A DNA stretch of 64,000 bases from Monomorium pharaonis (lineage: Eukaryota; Arthropoda; Insecta; Hymenoptera; Formicidae): positions 22,239,116 through 22,303,115 of the forward strand of contig NC_050474.1 in assembly GCF_013373865.1 (NCBI RefSeq), read 5' to 3'. The notes under the pieces are model-generated. The model worked only from the letters and a program-made list of their open reading frames with translations. It searched no databases and was not told the origin of the DNA. A program made the translations under genes and the position numbers. The first letter of the stretch is position 1; each line of letters opens with the position of its first letter. Of this stretch, positions 58,530 through 64,000 are shown in pieces.

Positions 58530-59800
58530 AGCCTCCCTCGCGTCGTCTCTTTTTCTCCCGCATCGCGTCGCGGCTCGGAGGGATCGTAAGCGCGGGCGCG
58601 TGTCAGGACGTATGTATGCGTGTGCCCCGAGACAGAGGGATAGATCGAGCAGGGTGGCCGGTCGTTCGTGAAATAAGCTCCGCGGGGTTTTGGTGGTCGC
58701 GCTTTGGGGCGGCTTAGGGCCGCGCACACTCGCCCCGAGTCGAAACGACTGACTGCCGATCGTCCACCCCTCCACCCTCGCCTAACCCAGAGCGCACCCC
58801 CGAAAGGGCCCAGCTGCCGATGACGTTTCCACGTGGGTACCCGCGAGGCTCGCGTGTTTTCGACGTCGCTCCGATGATTTCGCTCTCTCGTTGCTCTCTC
58901 TCTCTCTCTCTCTCTTTCTCCCTCACCCTCTTCTTCTTTTGCCGCTCACCCCTCCGGTTTGCCACGGCCGAATTCCGCAATTGCGAATCACGGTTACGTC
59001 AGTCTCTTGGAAATGAAGTGCACAGAAAGTAGTAGTAGTAGTTTAACATTACTGGCAATGATTCGAGAAATTTATATAATTTTTGACGATTTAAAAAAAT
59101 TATCGAAAAAATATTACTCTTGTATTTGTAACGATTTTTGGAAAATGTTTTTGTAAACATTTATGTGAATTTCGTGAAACTTTTTATTCGTGAATCAATT
59201 AAGGTGAATTATAATAGTTTCGTTAGCTTATCCATTTCTCAATATGAGATACATACTTATGTATTATTTTTATACCACTTCATTCATGCTATATTAATTT
59301 GTTATGTGTATACGTATAATAAAATTATTATTTAATAGTTCAACTAAAACGAAAAAGTTGTCATATTTTATAATACGTCGTGTATGTTGATCTTAAAAAG
59401 TACTTGATTCTATGTGTTATTTTGTTCTAGCGCACATTTTTATATTTTAAGCCTACGTATTTTTCCCTGTCTCTTCAATAGATACAAAAGTTTAATAGAA
59501 CATTTGTCGATGTAAACGACGCAGTCACATTCGTCGCAAGCAAGATACTCGGTATCTTCGAGCGATTAATCATACGCGCTTGTCTCAAAGCCCAAAGTCC
59601 GCATCTTTCTCTTTCCTCTTTCTACCTTTCCTCTTCTTATGCGATCCTACGCGATATTTCACTCGTCTTGAGGAAGCTATTGCGCGGCATTGATACCGCA
59701 GCGAGACGAGAGGCCCTGTCGATCCGCTTTGACTGCGCATTATCGCGCACCGATCGATTACGCGCTCGTTCCGAGATTCCCGGCTCGATAGCGAACGGAC
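58530..59800. other. GC-rich island then AT-rich gap
   Basis: GC-rich 58.5-59.0 kb with a (CT)n run at 58,894-58,914. AT-rich 59.0-59.5 kb with a short AGT repeat at about 59,030. Mixed to 59.8 kb. No exon called. Confidence 0.45.
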
Positions 59801-59812
59801 GAACGAACTTAC

Positions 59813-60021
59813 GGTAGCATCACCTCGGGGGCCCACTCCGTCTGGAATCACCATAAGTGAGGTCCGAGACACGAGACAGTCGAGGGACCCACGACCCGCG
59901 GGGGTCCGCGATACCCCAGATACGTATCGACACTCGCTCGTTCGTGAATGGCGCGAGTCGCATGTCGTCCTGAGAGACTCGTTCGTCCCGTTCGACAAGG
60001 TACGGCTGTGCAGGACCATAA
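59813..60021 (-). CDS. candidate coding exon with perfect donor
   Basis: The minus frame opens before an acceptor-like GACCCAG near 60,022. It reads VMVLHSRTLSNGTNESLRTT and ends SLMVIPDGVGPRGDAT exactly at GCTACC|GTAAGT (GT at 59,812). This phase-0 end fits the start of the 53,572 exon. A second frame is also open over the block (PYLVERDERVSQDDMRLAPF ... RIWGIADPRGSWVPRLSR) up to GAG|GTGATG (GT at 59,823), phase 2. That frame has the more protein-like composition and would fit the 58,521 exon. I cannot decide which frame is used. No family recognised. Confidence 0.38.
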
Positions 60022-60029
60022 CCTGGGTC

Positions 60030-60187
60030 CGTCGTATAAACGACGATCGGCCTGGCGGCAGTGGCAGTGGCGGCGGCGGCGGCGGCGGCCTAAGTGGTTT
60101 CCGGCTTTTTTCGATTTATAATCGACGGGAGACGATTACCGAGAGGAGGTAGCGTTCCGGGGCCGATCCTGGACGCCTACTGTTGGG
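60030..60187. repeat. duplicated structured block, copy 1
   Basis: Hairpin CGTCGTATAAACGACG (60,030-60,045), then a GGC/GGCAGT repeat (60,055-60,090), then a 97-base segment starting TAAGTGGTTTCCGGC and ending CGCCTACTGTTGG. The same order occurs at 61,051-61,167. The two copies are alike over nearly all of the 90 bases with small indels not in multiples of three, so conservation is not of a protein frame. The GGC expansion is unique to this copy. Confidence 0.65.
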
Positions 60188-60246
60188 CCTTACTATCGGC
60201 CCCGAGGGGATGTTTGATTATTACCCGGCTGCTCTTTCCTGTACCG

Positions 60247-60249
<3 letters not shown>

Positions 60250-60281
<32 letters not shown>
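60250..60281. repeat. (CT)n microsatellite
   Basis: A pure CT run just downstream of copy 1 of the duplicated block. Confidence 0.9.
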
Positions 60282-60284
<3 letters not shown>

Positions 60285-60285
<1 letters not shown>

Positions 60286-61045
60286 GTCTCTCTTTTTTTC
60301 TCTCTGTTCCTCCCCAGCGATGATCTTTATGGATCAGACATCGGTCGGTAAATTAGCACCTCCTGGAAGCCAAGGACAGTCACGAAGAAAATTGCGGAGC
60401 GTGTAGCGCTCCAGGAAGTAACGCTTCGGGGGAGGATGCTGAAAGCCGACGAAACTTAAATGATAATCCCTTAATATAACATCCTTCTTAACGTTATATT
60501 CCCCGCGTGTCTTATAACTGTAAGATAACTTCTTCTGCGGACGTGTGTATGATTATCGTACAATTGATATGTATGAACCGAGTGTTATATTATACATAAT
60601 GTTAAACAATTATTGATCGTTATATTTATTAAGTGTTCATGTAAACTATGAAATATCTCTACAATTCCTTTCTTGTGGTTACACTATTACATTATTTAGT
60701 GAAATTTAAAATATAAAATAAGACGTCGTATTTTATAAAGAATTGAAAAAACTTTAGTTTAATCTCTCTGTAAAAATCTGTCGGCAATTTTGTTAGTAAA
60801 TTTCTCATATTCGAGATTAAATGTTTCAACGTTGCAAGTTCCGTGTTCTTTGCCACAAGTACGATAACTTCTCGTTGCGCAGAACTTATATACGTATGAA
60901 GGGTTAACGTACTCGGTGATCTCCCTGGTGGATTGCAGTGTCGGCGAAATTCACGCATCACATGATTTTCTTGGTAAGGCAAGACGGTCGGTTGGTCGGT
61001 CGGAGCCCATCCCCGGCCCCGGCACAAGGTGTGGTTCGCCGCGAC
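60285..61045. other. AT-rich gap between the duplicated blocks
   Basis: Mostly AT-rich. A 176-codon minus frame runs through it from 61,222 to 60,692, including PTDQPTVLPYQENHVMREFR in its GC-rich half. The length without a stop in AT-rich DNA is notable, but the frame starts inside the duplicated block, no acceptor fits, and the C-terminal half is Lys/Leu/Phe/Ile-rich. I treat it as unproven. Confidence 0.35.
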
Positions 61046-61050
61046 GTAAC

Positions 61051-61167
61051 CGGCGTATAAACGCCGCACGGTTTCGGACGTAAGTGGTTTCCGGCTTTTT
61101 CGGTTTATAATCGGCCGACGATTACCGAAGTAGCGTCCCGGGACCGGTCCCCGGGTGCCTACTGTTG
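61051..61167. repeat. duplicated structured block, copy 2
   Basis: Hairpin CGGCGTATAAACGCCG (61,051-61,066) followed by TAAGTGGTTTCCGGCTTTTT and the rest of the shared segment to CTACTGTTGAG. Against copy 1 the hairpin has T changed to G in one arm and A changed to C at the paired position in the other, keeping the stem intact. A GAC|GTAAGTGG donor-like site spans the junction at 61,080 in this copy only. Confidence 0.65.
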
Positions 61168-61169
61168 AG

Positions 61170-62145
61170 TTGTCTCCCTTCGATCTTCTTCGCCCCTCAC
61201 CTCCTCTCATCGTCGGGCACACCTCGCCGCGAGGGGGTGCGCGATCAGAGGGATACCTCTCTTTCTCTCTGTCTCTCTACAGGGCCCTTCAACCACGATC
61301 AGATATACGTATGTGGGCAGGCGAACGCTCACCTGATCTCCTATCTCACCTGATGCTATATCGACACGGCGACACTTCCGACAGGATGCGTTTCTCTGAC
61401 TAATCGAGGGCGATGAGGAAAAAAAATTGCCCGGGTGTGTCCAAGTTGCTTGGCTACCAGCTACGCGGAAGTGCCCCCCCGGTGCGCGCGGGATCGTTCT
61501 GCTTTGACAATTGACTTCATCGGATTTATTAAAATTTTTCGATAAAGAGATAGAGAATACACATATAAAAAATATTTTATGAATTGTATATTATATATAT
61601 TTAAATATATTTTGGTATACACACACTTTAAAAAATTTGCAAATATGCAACATTTAATTTATTTTCTCAAGAATCATGGGTAATTTAATCAACAATCAGA
61701 GAAAGAATACCGAACATTGAATTTCTAATATTTCAAAGTAAAATTATTGAATGTCTCGTAAACGGAAAATCCGCGTTGCAAGAATTTCAAGAGTAAGAAT
61801 TTCGTAAGTCTCACTATCTATATCGTGGTTTTTTCTATAGCGCGACATATCGTTTCTATCAGATTGCAGAAAGCGACAAGACTAATGGAAAGAGTTCCGA
61901 CATTTGACCAGAATTTTCCACTGAAATACAAATATTCGTAAACACATCGAGTTCCTTAACATTGTGGCCTCTGAAAAATTTTACCTATCACTTTGAAGAG
62001 GCCTGTATCGGCTACCCGCGCCCACCACCGGGTGGCCGTGTAGGTGTACGCAAAGGTAGAAAGAGAGAGCCCTCGCACTCGCGCGGCGTAGGTAAGAGAG
62101 AACGATCAGGGGTAGGGTGGTTTAATCACGGGGGCTATCACAATC
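61170..62145. other. island edge and AT-rich gap
   Basis: GC-rich to 61.5 kb with a short CT run at about 61,258. AT-rich 61.5-61.95 kb. A new island starts at 61.98 kb with a donor-like GCGTAG|GTAAGAGAG (GT at 62,092). No exon frame found. Confidence 0.45.
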
Positions 62146-62146
62146 C

Positions 62147-62186
62147 CTAAGTGGGCTTCCTGCCCGCTTCGGAATTATAGATAATG
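62147..62186. repeat. possible degenerate third copy of the block
   Basis: CTAAGTGGGCTTCCTGCCCG followed by CTTCGGAATTATAGATAATG parallels CTAAGTGGTTTCCGG...TTCGATTTATAATCG at 60,090, with insertions. Similarity is partial, the hairpin is not present upstream, and chance cannot be excluded. Confidence 0.3.
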
Positions 62187-62317
62187 TCAGATAATAATAA
62201 CACACCCTGTAGGGGCAGGCCCCGAAGCCCACCAGAGGCAATAAGTATAAGGTAACCTGAGGTGGAAAGAGGGCAGCAAGACGAGGGACGCGAGGGGCAA
62301 GGGAGTCAACTTGGCCA

Positions 62318-62370
62318 GTGGTGATGGTGGTGGTGGCGACGGCGGCATTGCTGGTGGTGGTGGTGGTGGT
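62318..62370. repeat. (GGT)n trinucleotide repeat
   Basis: GGT units interrupted by GGCGACGGCGGCATTGCT. Frames read Gly-rich on plus and Pro-rich on minus. Confidence 0.85.
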
Positions 62371-62519
62371 ATTAGTAGGAGGATAAGTATAGGCTGTGCG
62401 AGAGAAGCCAAGTGGTTTGAGGTGGACAGAGGTGGACGTAGGAGGACGTCGAGGAGAGAAGAGGAAGAAAAGAAAAGAGAAAGAGAGAGAAACTTCGCTT
62501 CTTCTTCTTCAGGGTTAGC

Positions 62520-63130
62520 CTTCTGGTAGAAGCTGGGAGTCGGGAGTCGGGCCCAGCAGTCTGGAGGCCTCATACGTGCCGGGCCACGGGGTCATCCGGG
62601 ACCCCCGTTTCCCAGCCCCACCCTCTGCGCGCGCTCCTCCGACCTTCGTCCCGTCCGTCGCGCCCCCCATTACTTTTTCTTGCTTCTCGCTCCGCACACC
62701 TTCGGCGACCCCGCCACCTTCGCAACGCGGGATATCGCATAACGCGGTGTTCCCTCTGCTTCTCTTTCTTCTTCTCCTTCTTGATGTACAGTATTCCCTC
62801 TTCCCTTTCTCGTTGAACGATCGACGATCCAGCGCGACGCGGCTCTTCTTCAAGTTCACCGTCTACAGAAACGCGCGCCGAGGTGCGATCGCGAAGGTTT
62901 TGACAGTTCTCTTCGAGATTTCTTTAAGGTAGGGAGGGGGCGGGAAGGAGCAGCTAGGTGAGAGACAGGTGAGATTTCCGAGGAGATAATCGCCGCGCTC
63001 GTTGCCTCCGCGATGTGCATGCGAGACACAATGTCGACGTTCTTGTTGGATCGAATCTGCGCGAATACTGGCGCCGATGAGCAAACCGGCTGGGAATCTT
63101 TAATCGCGATAGCATAACGCAATGCGAACG
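62520..63130. other. GC-rich island, undecided
   Basis: Both strands carry open frames of over 110 codons at 62,515-62,932. The plus frame approaches TTTAAG|GTAGGG (GT at 62,929) with residues TRLFFKFTVYRNARRGAIAK, which has balanced composition. The minus strand is equally open, so I do not call an exon. The rest shows nothing. Confidence 0.35.
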
Positions 63131-64000
63131 CATTTTACACCAGCTTCCCAGCCTTAACGGCATCTTTAACCTATCGCCTTCATTTTATATGATTAGTGTA
63201 TATGAAATTAAAAAATTTCGTTGACCGTTTTACACTTTTTTAAGTATTAGATTAAACAAATCGCAAGTACAAAAAATTCATATTGACGATGGCTAAATTA
63301 TCTTTTTTCGGCCTACTGTCATCTATAGTTTTAATTTTCCCGATTATTATCACGACACGATTTCTATCCAACGTTTGTTTACCGTTTGAACACACAAAAG
63401 TGCAATTTTCCTTAAGAACCGGTTAGCGATTTCAAAGTTAATCGACATCTCAAGAACTTACGTGATTCAAGTTGAATTTCGAGGTTCGCTCTCATTTTTG
63501 CTCCGCTGATTTTCGAGTGTTACGCTCGACCCTTCAGTTTGCCTCGTTGCTTCACCCTTCTCGTCTCTCTTGAGAAACGCCATCAAAACACTTTACATCC
63601 CCGACACCAGTCAGAGACGCTGTATTAATTAGCGCGCAGAAACGCGATTAGACCGTGGCGTTACGCCGCCCTCTACACACGCCGGTCTGTGTGAGCATGT
63701 GTATAAGTATATGTGCATCCATCCCTCGACGCGTAACGCGCGCGGTAACCCCCGCCATAAAGTGGCGATATGATATTCACCGCCGACGCTCTGGTTCGGG
63801 ACACCTACTTTTCCGCGGACACCTGTTCGTCCCTCCTAACTCGAATCCTATCTCTCTCTCTCTACCTTTTTCTTTCTTGCTCCACCCCCTCTTGCGTATC
63901 GCATTTTAAGCGAGTTATAGCCCCTGAAAGAGACGGACGATCCTGCGCGAGAGCCCCATGCGGTGACCCTTTCACCCTCTTCCGTTACGCGTGCCTCTGT
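63131..64000. other. non-coding end of window
   Basis: AT-rich to 63.5 kb and CpG-rich after that, with a short CT run at about 63,851-63,864. No exon or RNA gene recognised. Confidence 0.5.

Noticed and set aside
1..64000. tRNA, rRNA, known microRNA or CRISPR array
   Set aside because: I looked for the tRNA T-loop GGTTCGAATCC-type box, conserved insect microRNA sequences I know (let-7, miR-1, bantam, miR-124, miR-184, miR-375 and others) and regularly spaced repeats. None was seen, though a by-eye search is not exhaustive.

Overview
This window looks like nuclear DNA from an insect, most likely a hymenopteran and plausibly an ant. Three things suggest this. CpG dinucleotides are abundant (runs of CGCG occur everywhere). 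Long (GA/CT)n dinucleotide tracts recur every few kilobases. GC-rich blocks a few hundred bases to about 2 kb long alternate with strongly AT-rich DNA, with no bacterial gene density. No viral, plasmid or prokaryotic operon structure is visible. The species call is inference from composition only.

The window is gene-poor. I recognise no complete protein by family, and no tRNA, rRNA, known microRNA or CRISPR array. The longest open frames (for example around 6.0-7.0, 14.7-15.5 and 34.6-35.5 kb) are translations of purine or pyrimidine tracts and are not genes. From 1 to about 45 kb I see intergenic or intronic sequence holding microsatellites, one 36-bp tandem repeat, several exact inverted repeats, a MITE-like element at 24.5 kb, a transposon-end-like motif at 17.6 kb, and a near-identical 49-bp element present at 26.6 and 30.1 kb. 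Two blocks (about 6.2-7.6 and 14.65-15.5 kb) look promoter-like in composition, but this is weak.

From 45 to 64 kb the sequence changes character. GC-rich islands of 0.3-1 kb are separated by AT-rich gaps at roughly 1-1.5 kb spacing, and several islands carry good splice-site consensus and codon-like composition. The best-supported coding model is on the minus strand. An exon ending at 59,813 (perfect GTAAGT donor, phase 0) could join an exon at 53,572-53,458 (T-rich acceptor, GTAAGA donor, phase 1) and then a terminal exon at 45,673-45,366 that encodes about 102 residues and ends ...RLYDLLP-stop. The phases agree at both junctions. A second frame through the 60-kb exon could instead join a short terminal exon at 58,521-58,434, which has a polyadenylation-like signal downstream. 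Several plus-strand open blocks (52.6, 53.2, 54.6-54.9, 57.45-57.95 kb) also end at donor-like sites. None of these could be assigned a function by eye.

The most unusual structure is at 60.0-61.2 kb. A block of about 90 bp occurs twice, about 1 kb apart, and each copy is preceded by a CGnCG-TATAAA-CGnCG inverted repeat. The two copies differ by a compensatory change (T/A pair in one, G/C in the other). A related hairpin lies at 56.95 kb and a degenerate relative of the block at 62.15 kb. Together they suggest a local family of structured non-coding elements inside the islands.
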